This document shows positions 16,105 through 23,321 of a stretch of 64,000 nt of DNA, piece by piece. The stretch lies in contig NZ_JAFBBO010000001.1 of assembly GCF_016907235.1 (NCBI RefSeq), positions 4,030,001 to 4,094,000 on the forward strand, in the 5' to 3' direction. The notes under the pieces are model-generated. The model did no database searches. It was not told the origin of the DNA and saw only the letters and a list, made by a program, of their open reading frames with translations. How positions within the stretch are numbered: position 1 is the first letter of the stretch; every line of letters begins with the position of its first letter. The translations under genes were made by a program, and so were the position numbers. This DNA comes from Oerskovia jenensis (GTDB taxonomy: Bacteria > Actinomycetota > Actinomycetes > Actinomycetales > Cellulomonadaceae).

Positions 16105-17228
16105 CGCGCGCTCCCCGGACGAGTGCCGAGCCACCGCGGACCGTCGCGATCCTCGGGCTGGGCCTCATCGGCGGGTCCTTGGCCCGGCTCCTCGCGCGCC
16201 GTGGCGTGGCGGTCACGGGGTACGACACCTCGCCCGAGTCCCGGGCGCAGGCCGCGGGCGCGGGGCTCCACGTGGTCGCGGACGTCGAGTCGTTGTGCGC
16301 GTCCGCACCTGACGTCCTGGTCCTGGCTGTCCCGTTGCGGGCCGTGCGCGCGGTGGCCACCGAGGTCGCCCGGCACCTGGTCGGCTCGACGCTCGTGACC
16401 GACGTCGGATCGGTCAAGGGTCCGGTGCGCGACGTCCTGGAGGGGTGCGGTCTGGGGGACCGGTACGTCGGCGCGCACCCCATGGCCGGGACCGAGGAGT
16501 CGGGTTTCGCCGCGTCGGCGGCCGAGCTCCTGGACGGCGCCCGGTGGGCCGTCACCGTCACCGACAGGACGCGACCCGAGCAGCTCGCGAGCGTGCTCGC
16601 GCTCGTGACCGGGGCGGCCGGTGGGCGGGCCTACGTGCTGACCGACGAGGTGCACGACGAGGCTGCGGCGCTCATCAGCCACGTGCCGCACGCGTTCGCG
16701 ATCGAGCTCCTCAACCTGGTGTCGGCCGCCCCTGTCCGGGGGGTTGCCCTGGCGCTGGCCGCAGGGAGCTTCCGGGACGGGACCCGGGTGGGCCGGACCG
16801 ACCCACGCCGGACCGAGGCCATGCTCACGGAGAACGCCGGCTGGGTGGCTCCCGCGCTACGGCTCGCGGCGCGCGACCTCGAGGCGCTCGCGACGGCGTT
16901 GGAGGCGAACGCCTCGACGACGGAGTTCTTCGACCGCGCGGACGACGTCCGGGCCACGTGGCAGCCCCGGGGAGCGGCCGTGGTCGGACCTGGCACGGCT
17001 TCCGTGCTTCCGGGGCCTCCAGTGCCTGCGGTGCCCACGGTGCCCGAAGTGGCGCCAACGACCCTGCGCGAAGGGCAGGCGGCGTCGCGTGGGGAGGTCT
17101 CCGGCGACCCGGAGCGGTTGTCGGTCGACCTCGGGGAGACCGGCTGGTGCCCCGAGCTCCTCGAGCTCTGCCTCGCCGGCTGGGTCGTCGTCGCGGTGCA
17201 CGGCACCCTGGTGGAGCTGGACCGGTAG
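16095..17228 (+). CDS. tyrA: Prephenate (arogenate) dehydrogenase
   Basis: It performs the oxidative decarboxylation of prephenate in tyrosine synthesis. The NAD(P) Rossmann motif GLGLIGGS covers residues 21-28, and the family block HPMAGTEESGF lies near residues 128-138. The helical dehydrogenase domain follows, including LISHVPHAFAIELL and a DGTRVGRTDP segment. The 377-aa protein ends in a Pro-rich linker and a small C-terminal segment (about residues 330-377, CPELLELCLAGWVVVAVHG). The GTG start has AGGGGG five bases upstream and overlaps the pheA stop by ten bases. Coupled translation with pheA balances the two branches. Whether it prefers prephenate or arogenate cannot be told. Confidence 0.93.
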   Translation: MDLTRAPRTSAEPPRTVAILGLGLIGGSLARLLARRGVAVTGYDTSPESRAQAAGAGLHVVADVESLCASAPDVLVLAVPLRAVRAVATEVARHLVGSTLVTDVGSVKGPVRDVLEGCGLGDRYVGAHPMAGTEESGFAASAAELLDGARWAVTVTDRTRPEQLASVLALVTGAAGGRAYVLTDEVHDEAAALISHVPHAFAIELLNLVSAAPVRGVALALAAGSFRDGTRVGRTDPRRTEAMLTENAGWVAPALRLAARDLEALATALEANASTTEFFDRADDVRATWQPRGAAVVGPGTASVLPGPPVPAVPTVPEVAPTTLREGQAASRGEVSGDPERLSVDLGETGWCPELLELCLAGWVVVAVHGTLVELDR

Positions 17229-17273
17229 TCGCACGGCGTGCGTGCGTGGGTGGCGGGTGGAACCGTGGGTGTC

Positions 17274-17675
17274 ATGGAGATCACACGGATTCAGCCGGCC
17301 GGGCTCGTCGTGAGCCCGGCGTTCAGCCACGTCGCGATCGTGCCTCCGGGGGCCGCGACCATCTACGTCGGCGGTCAGAACGGCGTGGACGAGACCGGCG
17401 CGGTCGTCTCGGACGACGTCGTCGAGCAGTCGGTGCGCACGATCGACAACGTGAGCGTCGCGCTCGAGGCGGCGGGGGCGTCGCTCGCCGACGTCGTGCA
17501 GTGGACGGTGCTCCTGGTCGAGGGCGCCGACCTCGGGGCGGCCTACGGGGCCATCGCGCCACGGCTCGCGGGACCGGGCGCCCCGCCGCTCGTCACGGCT
17601 GCTCTCGTCGCAGGGCTCGGGGTTCCCGGGGCCCTCATCGAGGTGAGCGCGATCGCGGCCGTCCTCCCCGCCTGA
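17274..17675 (+). CDS. Rid-family (YjgF/YER057c/UK114) protein lacking the substrate arginine
   Basis: This 133-aa protein of the Rid fold starts at ATG 17274. The frame extends 12 codons upstream without support. Family features are AFSHVAIVPPGAATIYVGGQ, SLADVVQWTVLLV and the final strand GALIEVSAIAAV. The arginine that RidA uses to bind the imine carboxylate, normally in a PARS/T motif before the last strands, is not present: the equivalent stretch reads GAPPLVTAALVAG. It is therefore probably not a 2-aminoacrylate deaminase but one of the uncharacterised Rid subgroups. It follows tyrA by 45 bases and may share its transcript. Confidence 0.8.
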   Translation: MEITRIQPAGLVVSPAFSHVAIVPPGAATIYVGGQNGVDETGAVVSDDVVEQSVRTIDNVSVALEAAGASLADVVQWTVLLVEGADLGAAYGAIAPRLAGPGAPPLVTAALVAGLGVPGALIEVSAIAAVLPA

Positions 17676-17679
17676 GCGG

Positions 17680-18006
17680 TCAGTCGACCGGCTGGCGCGG
17701 CAGCCTGCGGGGTGGTCGGGGCGGGATGCGCTTGGCGGCCACGAGCTGCTCGGCCCCGATCGTGACCTCGACCGACTCGCGCGAGCCGCCGGCGTCCGTC
17801 CGCAGGGTGATCGAGGTGCCCGGGGTGGACGTCAGGACGATCCCGATCACGTCGGTCACCGACCTCGTCTCCCCGGTGTCGTCCTGGGTGGCCCGTACCT
17901 CGTCCGGCGTCAGTCGCCGCCGGACCACGACCCGTGCCCCCGGGGGCCACGCGGCCCACTGCGGGTCGAGCGCCGGTCGCGGGGTGGAGTTCATGGTCGT
18001 GCTCAC
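17680..18006 (-). CDS. Small protein resembling the SH3-like domain of Rv0428c-type acetyltransferases
   Basis: This is a basic protein of 108 aa from GTG 18006, or 104 aa from ATG 17994. The core GARVVVRRRLTPDEVRA, then SVTDVIGIVLTST and a final AAKRIPPRPP, match my memory of the N-terminal SH3-like domain of actinobacterial GNAT proteins such as Rv0428c. Here no acetyltransferase domain follows in either direction. The stop lies five bases after the convergent Rid gene. The 5' end is back to back with fdxA, about 93 bases away. Function is unknown. The domain assignment rests on pattern recognition only. Confidence 0.6.
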   Translation of the reverse strand: MSTTMNSTPRPALDPQWAAWPPGARVVVRRRLTPDEVRATQDDTGETRSVTDVIGIVLTSTPGTSITLRTDAGGSRESVEVTIGAEQLVAAKRIPPRPPRRLPRQPVD

Positions 18007-18098
18007 GCTCTCTTCGTCCGCCGGTGGCCGGGATGCCCCGTTCCTGAGCGATACTAGGGGGAAGTGCTCGGTGCAGCAGGTGAAAGGGAACCTCCGAC

Positions 18099-18416
18099 GT
18101 GACGTACGTGATTGCTCAGCCTTGTGTGGACGTGAAGGACAAGGCGTGCATCGAGGAGTGTCCGGTGGACTGCATCTACGAGGGCAAGCGGTCGTTGTAC
18201 ATCCATCCGGACGAGTGCGTGGACTGTGGTGCGTGCGAGCCGGTGTGTCCGGTGGAGGCGATCTACTACGAGGACGACGTGCCCTCGGAGTGGAGCGACT
18301 ACTACCGGGCGAACGTGGAGTTCTTCGATGACCTGGGGTCGCCGGGTGGTGCGGCGAAGATGGGCCTGATCGAGAAGGACGACCCGATGATCGCGGCCCT
18401 GTCCCCGCAGGCCTGA
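18099..18416 (+). CDS. fdxA: 7Fe ferredoxin FdxA
   Basis: This is a soluble low-potential electron carrier of 105 aa with one [3Fe-4S] and one [4Fe-4S] cluster. Cys 9, 17 and 50 fit the 3Fe site, and Cys 21, 40, 43 and 46 the 4Fe site. Cys 25 is the extra non-ligand cysteine also known in Azotobacter ferredoxin I. The C-terminal extension (YYRANVEFFDDLG) is typical of the mycobacterial/streptomycete type. GTG is the start, with AAAGGGAA about nine bases upstream. The gene uses TGT codons and G-ending codons more than its neighbours, usual for this highly expressed gene. It lies 16 bases before dapC, a pair conserved in actinobacteria. Confidence 0.96.
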   Translation: MTYVIAQPCVDVKDKACIEECPVDCIYEGKRSLYIHPDECVDCGACEPVCPVEAIYYEDDVPSEWSDYYRANVEFFDDLGSPGGAAKMGLIEKDDPMIAALSPQA

Positions 18417-18432
18417 GCGCGGGCAGCGGAGC

Positions 18433-19569
18433 ATGGGATTCGCCGACCTGGGTGGCCTCGCCTACCCGTGGGACTCGCTCACGCCCTACGCGGAGCGTGC
18501 GCGCGCGCACCCGCGGGGCATCGTCGACCTGTCGATCGGTACGCCGGTCGACCCGACCCCTGCCGTCGTCCGTGACGCGCTCGCCGCGGCCGGCGACGCG
18601 CACGGGTACCCGACCACCCACGGGACCTCCGCGTTGCGCGAGGCCGTCGTCGGCTGGTTCGAGCGCCGTCGCGGTGTGCCCGGTCTCGACCCCGACGCGG
18701 TCCTGCCCACGGTCGGGTCCAAGGAGCTCGTGGGCCTGCTGCCCTCGCTGCTGAGGCTGGGCCCGGGCGACGTCGTCGTGCACCCTGCCACGGCGTACCC
18801 CACGTACGACGTGGGTGCGCGCCTCGCCGGGGCCACCCCGCTCGCGACCGACCGGGTCGAGGACTGGGCCGGGCGCAGCGACGTGCGGCTCGTCTGGGTC
18901 AACTCGCCGGGCAACCCGACGGGTGAGGTCCTGGGCGTCGAGGAGCTCGCGCGTGTCGTGGCCGCGGCCCGGGAGATCGGCGCGCTCGTCGTGAGCGACG
19001 AGTGCTACGCGGAGCTCGCGTGGGCCGAGCCGTTCGCGAGCCAGGGGGTGCCGAGCATCCTCGACCCCCGCGTGAGCGGAGGCTCGACGCACGGCCTGCT
19101 CGCGGCGTACTCGCTGTCCAAGCAGTCGAACCTCGCGGGGTACCGGGCCGCGTTCGTCGCGGGTGACCCGGTGGTCGTCGCGGACCTGCTCACGACGCGC
19201 AAGCACCTGGGCATGATCGTGCCCGCACCGGTCCAGGCGGCCATGGTCGCGGCGCTCACCGACGACGCGCACGTCGCGGCGCAGCGAGAGGTCTACCGGC
19301 GCCGTCGGGACGTGCTGCTCCCCGCGCTCGGTGAGGTCGGGCTCCAGGTCGACGGGTCCGAGGCGGGGCTCTACCTGTGGTCGCGCCCCGCGGGCGCCGT
19401 CGTCGAGCAGGAGGACTGCTGGCGGACCGTGGGGGATCTCGCGAACCTCGGGATCCTGGTGGGGCCGGGAGCGTTCTACGGTCCTGCGGCGGCTGGTCAC
19501 GTGCGGGTGGCGCTCACGGCGAGCGACGAGAGGGTGCACGAGGCCGCGTCCAGGCTCTCCGCGCGGTGA
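18433..19569 (+). CDS. dapC: N-succinyldiaminopimelate aminotransferase
   Basis: This fold-type I PLP aminotransferase of 378 aa makes N-succinyl-L,L-diaminopimelate in the succinylase branch of lysine/meso-DAP synthesis. The N-terminus DLGGLAYPWDSLTPYAERA is characteristic of the actinobacterial DapC. The motif NSPGNPTGEVLG binds PLP phosphate/carboxylate, and the Schiff-base lysine is K230 in SLSKQSNLAGYR. Its partners dapD and dapE lie 3-5 kb downstream, so three consecutive-pathway genes sit close together. It is probably cotranscribed with fdxA. A terminator follows. Confidence 0.93.
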   Translation: MGFADLGGLAYPWDSLTPYAERARAHPRGIVDLSIGTPVDPTPAVVRDALAAAGDAHGYPTTHGTSALREAVVGWFERRRGVPGLDPDAVLPTVGSKELVGLLPSLLRLGPGDVVVHPATAYPTYDVGARLAGATPLATDRVEDWAGRSDVRLVWVNSPGNPTGEVLGVEELARVVAAAREIGALVVSDECYAELAWAEPFASQGVPSILDPRVSGGSTHGLLAAYSLSKQSNLAGYRAAFVAGDPVVVADLLTTRKHLGMIVPAPVQAAMVAALTDDAHVAAQREVYRRRRDVLLPALGEVGLQVDGSEAGLYLWSRPAGAVVEQEDCWRTVGDLANLGILVGPGAFYGPAAAGHVRVALTASDERVHEAASRLSAR

Positions 19570-19588
19570 CCACGAGGTGACCACGCCA

Positions 19589-19614
19589 TGACCGTGCGGT
19601 GGCCCGCACGGTCA
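19589..19614 (+). terminator. Terminator after dapC
   Basis: There is an 11-bp perfect stem, 19589-19599 paired with 19604-19614, with a 4-base loop, 19 bases after the dapC stop. Confidence 0.75.
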
Positions 19615-19652
19615 CGGGGAGATTGTTGGTGCAATCCCTCCCCGTTCTCGCC

Positions 19653-19668
19653 TGTGACTCGCGTCACA
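19653..19668. promoter_or_regulatory. CRP/GlxR-like operator upstream of gltA
   Basis: TGTGACTCGCGTCACA is a perfect TGTGA-N6-TCACA palindrome, the consensus for cAMP receptor proteins of the CRP/GlxR type. It is centred about 65 bases upstream of the candidate gltA -10 box. In Corynebacterium glutamicum GlxR controls gltA (established knowledge). Confidence 0.7.
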
Positions 19669-19683
19669 GCCGCGTGACGGTTT

Positions 19684-19707
19684 CGTGACCGTTCCAGATT
19701 GGTCACG
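19684..19707. promoter_or_regulatory. Second inverted repeat overlapping the gltA -35 region
   Basis: CGTGACC at 19684-19690 and GGTCACG at 19701-19707 form a perfect inverted repeat with a 10-base spacer. It overlaps the possible -35 element and may be an operator for a second regulator. Confidence 0.45.
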
Positions 19708-19728
19708 TGTGGGTGAAGCGAGTACCGT
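19699..19728 (+). promoter_or_regulatory. Candidate gltA promoter
   Basis: TTGGTC at 19699-19704 and TACCGT at 19723-19728 are separated by 18 bases and give a leader of about 130 bases. This is a weak match, chosen for its position between the operators and the gene. Confidence 0.35.
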
Positions 19729-19865
19729 CGACCCAGGCCAATGCTGTCCGACGCTCTCGGCCATCGAATGACCCAGGCCGGACAGGTGACGATCTCGCAG
19801 CGACACCTCGGAAAGACACGCGCAGCCACCCGCAGGGGGTGCGGCAGCGCGCAAGGAAGGAAGAC

Positions 19866-21164
19866 ATGACCACCACCCAGCAGGCGACAGTTCGGCTCGT
19901 CGTCAACGAATCGAGCCAGGACCTGCCCGTGGTCGCAGCGACCGAGGGCAACGACGGCATCGTCGTCTCCTCGTTGCTGAAGTCGACCGGGCTCGTCACC
20001 GTGGACCCCGGGTTCATGAACACCGCCTCGTGCGAGTCGGAGATCACGTACATCGACGGTGACGCGGGCATCCTGCGCTACCGCGGGTACCCGATCGACC
20101 AGCTCGCGGAGAAGTCCACGTTCCTCGAGGTCGCGTACCTCCTGATCCACGGCGAGCTCCCGGACGCTCCGACGCTCGACGCGTTCGTCGAGCGCGTCAA
20201 CCGCCACACCATGGTGCACGAGGACTTCCGGACGTTCATGGGGACCTTCCCCCGCAACGCGCACCCCATGGCCGTGCTCTCCTCGGCCATCAACGCGTTG
20301 TCGACGTTCTACCCGGACTCCCTCGATCCTTTCGACGACGACACGGTCGAGCTCGCGACGGTCCTGCTGCTCGCCAAGACGCGGACCATCACGTCGTACC
20401 TGCACCGGCGCCGGGTCGGCGAGCCGCTGCTCTACCCGGACTACTCGCGCGGGTACGTCGACGACTTCCTGCGCATGACCTTCGCGACGCCGTACGAGAA
20501 GTACGAGTCGGACCCCACGGTGGTCGACGCCCTCGACAAGCTCCTCATCCTCCACGCGGACCACGAGCAGAACTGCTCGACCTCGACGGTGCGCGTCGTG
20601 GGCTCGAGCCACGCGAACCTCTACGCCTCGGTCGCGGCCGGGGTCAACGCCCTCTCGGGACCGCTGCACGGCGGCGCGAACGAGTCCGTCCTGTCGATGC
20701 TGGACAAGATTCAGAACAGCGACTTCGACGTCGACACCTTCATGAAGAAGGTCAAGGACAAGGAGGACGGCGTCCGTCTCATGGGCTTCGGTCACCGGGT
20801 CTACAAGAACTACGACCCGCGTGCCGCGATCGTCAAGGCCAAGGCCGACGCGGTGCTGTCGACCCTCGGCAAGAAGGACGAGCTCCTCGACATCGCGCTG
20901 CGCCTCGAGGAGATCGCGCTCAACGACGACTACTTCATCGAGCGCAAGCTCTACCCGAACGTCGACTTCTACACGGGCCTGATCTACAAGGCCATGGGCT
21001 TCTCGCCGGCCATGTTCACGCCGCTGTTCGCGCTGGGACGCATGCCCGGGTGGATCGCCCAGTGGCGCGAGATGATGAAGGACCCGCAGACCAAGATCGG
21101 GCGCCCGCGCCAGGTCTACACGGGCGCGACCGAGCGTCCGTACGTGCCGGTCGACGGTCGCTGA
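19866..21164 (+). CDS. gltA: Citrate synthase (type II)
   Basis: It condenses oxaloacetate and acetyl-CoA to citrate at the entry of the TCA cycle. The 432 aa match the hexameric type II enzymes. Catalytic residues are visible: H268 in PLHGGANE, H310 in FGHRVYKN and D367 in PNVDFYTG. The N-terminal beta domain (ATVRLVVN...) and the segment RYRGYPIDQL are typical. ATG at 19866 follows AAGGAAG; upstream codons in this frame are not conserved. The upstream region has a CRP/GlxR-like palindrome and another inverted repeat, so carbon-source control is likely. The same CRP-like motif occurs before sdhC in this window. Confidence 0.97.
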   Translation: MTTTQQATVRLVVNESSQDLPVVAATEGNDGIVVSSLLKSTGLVTVDPGFMNTASCESEITYIDGDAGILRYRGYPIDQLAEKSTFLEVAYLLIHGELPDAPTLDAFVERVNRHTMVHEDFRTFMGTFPRNAHPMAVLSSAINALSTFYPDSLDPFDDDTVELATVLLLAKTRTITSYLHRRRVGEPLLYPDYSRGYVDDFLRMTFATPYEKYESDPTVVDALDKLLILHADHEQNCSTSTVRVVGSSHANLYASVAAGVNALSGPLHGGANESVLSMLDKIQNSDFDVDTFMKKVKDKEDGVRLMGFGHRVYKNYDPRAAIVKAKADAVLSTLGKKDELLDIALRLEEIALNDDYFIERKLYPNVDFYTGLIYKAMGFSPAMFTPLFALGRMPGWIAQWREMMKDPQTKIGRPRQVYTGATERPYVPVDGR

Positions 21165-21181
21165 CCTCACCACTCATCCGC

Positions 21182-21221
21182 CCGACGGCGCCTCGCACCT
21201 CACGGAGCGGGGCGCCGTCGG
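21182..21221 (+). terminator. Terminator after gltA
   Basis: An 11-bp perfect stem, 21182-21192 paired with 21211-21221, has an 18-base loop. It lies between convergent gltA and the minus-strand gene ending at 21276. Confidence 0.65.
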
Positions 21222-21275
21222 CGTCTTCCGGGGCCGCCCGGCGCAGGTCTCGACGAGGAGGCGGTCGACGTGCCG

Positions 21276-22277
21276 TCAGGGCTCGTCGGTCGTCGCGACC
21301 GTGATCCGGACCTGGCCCGGGCCGGGGTGCGAGGAACCGTCGGCGGCCTCGGTGGTGGTCCACTCGGGGGACTCGCGAGACCACGTCCGGTCCCCGACCT
21401 CGACCTGCACGACGTCCGTCGCGTCGGAGCTCGCCACGGCCCACTGCGCGACGGCCCAGCCGGCCCGGGCCGTCTCCGGCGGCACGCCTGCGAGGGGGAG
21501 GGCGTCGACCGTCACGGACGCTCCGTCGACGCTGACCGGCAGGTCGCCGAGGTCGCGCTGGACCCGTGCGGTGAGCCCGTCGACCGAGTCCCCGGTGCTG
21601 ACGAGCGTCGCGGGGTCCACGGGCGCCAGGTCGCAGGTCAGCGTGCCCTGCGAGTTGCCCGTGAGGGCGGAGGCCCAGGCACGCGAGCGGGACTCGTGCT
21701 GGGCGTACGCGTCGGGGAACCCCGAGCGCTGCACGGCCTGGGCGGCCACGGTCACGGGCAGCTCGGTGTAGCCGTCGACCTTGTCGAGGCCGTCGTAGAA
21801 GGCCGTCGTCGAGTAGACGGGGTCCATGATCTGCTCGATCGTGCCCCAGCCCTGCGACGGGCGCTGCTGGAACAGGCCGATCGAGTCGCGGTCGCCGTAG
21901 TCGATGTTGAGCAGTCGCGACTCCTGCAGTGCGGTCGCGAGGCCGATCGTCGCGGCCCGTGCCGGCATCCCGCGCCGCACGGTCGTGACCGCGATGAGGG
22001 CAGCGTTGTCGGACTGGGCGGGGGAGAGGTGCCAGGCCTGGCCGTCGGCCGTGGCCGCGCACCGCTCGGCGACCGGGCTGTGGTCGTCGAGCCGGTTGAG
22101 GGCCAGGACGACCCCGGTGGTGGCGACCGCGAGCACGGTGACGACGGTCACGGCGAGACGCAGCGGGCGGCGCCGTCGCCGTCGGTCGCGTGGCGTGCGC
22201 GGCCCGGACCCCGGGCCCTCCGGTCCGAAGAAGGGCGCGGCGCCCTGCGGACCGGAGGGACCCCTGGTGGCGGACAC
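21276..22277 (-). CDS. Membrane-anchored lysozyme-like (transglycosylase-fold) protein
   Basis: The 333-aa protein has a Pro/Gly-rich cytoplasmic tail, an Arg run (DRRRRRRPLR) and one membrane helix (about residues 40-60). The extracellular domain holds ATALQESRLLNIDYGDRDS and IGLFQQRPSQGWGT, about residues 110-145. This resembles lysozyme-like folds, with E in ALQES as the likely catalytic glutamate. Such proteins are often misannotated as heavy-metal transporters in Streptomyces. A beta-rich C-terminal domain of unknown type follows. The GTG start lies one base after the dapD stop, so the gene is translationally linked to dapD. That places a wall-cutting enzyme with the synthesis of the wall precursor DAP (inference). 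Confidence 0.6.
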   Translation of the reverse strand: MSATRGPSGPQGAAPFFGPEGPGSGPRTPRDRRRRRRPLRLAVTVVTVLAVATTGVVLALNRLDDHSPVAERCAATADGQAWHLSPAQSDNAALIAVTTVRRGMPARAATIGLATALQESRLLNIDYGDRDSIGLFQQRPSQGWGTIEQIMDPVYSTTAFYDGLDKVDGYTELPVTVAAQAVQRSGFPDAYAQHESRSRAWASALTGNSQGTLTCDLAPVDPATLVSTGDSVDGLTARVQRDLGDLPVSVDGASVTVDALPLAGVPPETARAGWAVAQWAVASSDATDVVQVEVGDRTWSRESPEWTTTEAADGSSHPGPGQVRITVATTDEP

Positions 22278-22278
22278 G

Positions 22279-23262
22279 TCAGTTGGCGTGCAACGCAGCG
22301 TTGAGCTCGATCCCGACGCCTGTGCGCGAGACCGCCTCGACCCCGCCCGTGAGCGAGTTACGACGGAAGAGGAGGTTGGCCTGTCCCGACAGCTCGCGCG
22401 CCTTGACGACGACCGGGGCGCCGTCCGGGCCGCTGCGGCCGACGAGGGTCACCTTGGTCCCGGCGGTCACGTAGAGGCCGGACTCGACGACGCAGTCGTC
22501 CCCGAGCGGGATGCCGAGCCCGGCGTTGGCGCCGAGCAGCGAGCGCTGGCCGATCGAGATGACCTCGCGGCCGCCGCCGGACAGCGTGCCCATGATGGAC
22601 GCGCCGCCGCCGATGTCCGAACCGTCACCCACGACGACGCCGGCCGAGATGCGGCCCTCGACCATCGAGGTGCCGAGCGTGCCGGCGTTGAAGTTGACGA
22701 AGCCCTCGTGCATGACGGTCGTGCCCGCCGCGAGGTGGGCGCCGAGGCGCACGCGGTCGGCGTCGGCGATGCGGACGCCCGAGGGGACGACGTAGTCGAC
22801 CATGCGGGGGAACTTGTCCACCCCGAGGACCTGGACGGACTGGCCCGTCGCGGCGCGCAGCCGCAGGCGGGTCTCCTCGAAGCCCTCGACCGCGCACGGG
22901 CCGTGGTTGGTCCACACGACGTTGGCGAGCGCGCCGAAGACGCCGTCGAGGTTGAGACCGTGCGGTGCGACGAGGCGGTGCGAGAGGAGGTGCAGGCGCA
23001 GGTAGGCGTCGGCCGCGCCCACGGGCGCCGCGTCGAGGTCGATCTCGGTGCGCACGACCACGACGTCGACCCGGCGTGCCTCGTCGCGCTCCGTGAGGGC
23101 GTCGAGCGACGCGGGCGCGGTCTCGTCCGCGGGAGCCTGCCCGAGGGCGGGGGACGGGTACCAGACGTCGAGGACCGTGCCCTCGTCGGTCACGGTGGCG
23201 AGGCCGAAGGCCCAGGCGGTGCGTGGGCCGGGTGCGGCGCCGGTGGGGGTCGCTGAAGTCAT
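22279..23262 (-). CDS. dapD: 2,3,4,5-tetrahydropyridine-2,6-dicarboxylate N-succinyltransferase
   Basis: This trimeric left-handed beta-helix acyltransferase succinylates tetrahydrodipicolinate in the DAP/lysine pathway. Its 327 aa are typical of the actinobacterial DapD group. The hexapeptide-repeat region is seen in the stretch [19 protein letters not shown] and in [20 protein letters not shown], about residues 175-225. [20 protein letters not shown] follows. The ATG is preceded by TAGGGT exactly six bases upstream, and there is no ribosome binding site. The mRNA is therefore probably leaderless. It is divergent from dapE with only 59 bases between. Confidence 0.93.
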   Translation of the reverse strand: MTSATPTGAAPGPRTAWAFGLATVTDEGTVLDVWYPSPALGQAPADETAPASLDALTERDEARRVDVVVVRTEIDLDAAPVGAADAYLRLHLLSHRLVAPHGLNLDGVFGALANVVWTNHGPCAVEGFEETRLRLRAATGQSVQVLGVDKFPRMVDYVVPSGVRIADADRVRLGAHLAAGTTVMHEGFVNFNAGTLGTSMVEGRISAGVVVGDGSDIGGGASIMGTLSGGGREVISIGQRSLLGANAGLGIPLGDDCVVESGLYVTAGTKVTLVGRSGPDGAPVVVKARELSGQANLLFRRNSLTGGVEAVSRTGVGIELNAALHAN

Positions 23263-23321
23263 GCCTTCACCCTATCGGCCACCTCGGCGCGGGTGGTGAT
23301 CCGTCCGGGTAGGGTCTGCGT
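23263..23321. promoter_or_regulatory. Divergent mirrored leaderless promoters of dapD and dapE
   Basis: On the minus strand TAGGGT (23269-23274) lies six bases before the dapD ATG. On the plus strand TAGGGT (23310-23315) lies six bases before the dapE GTG. Both genes lack a Shine-Dalgarno sequence. The two -10 boxes are identical, and the 34 bases between them must hold both -35 regions. Confidence 0.65.
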
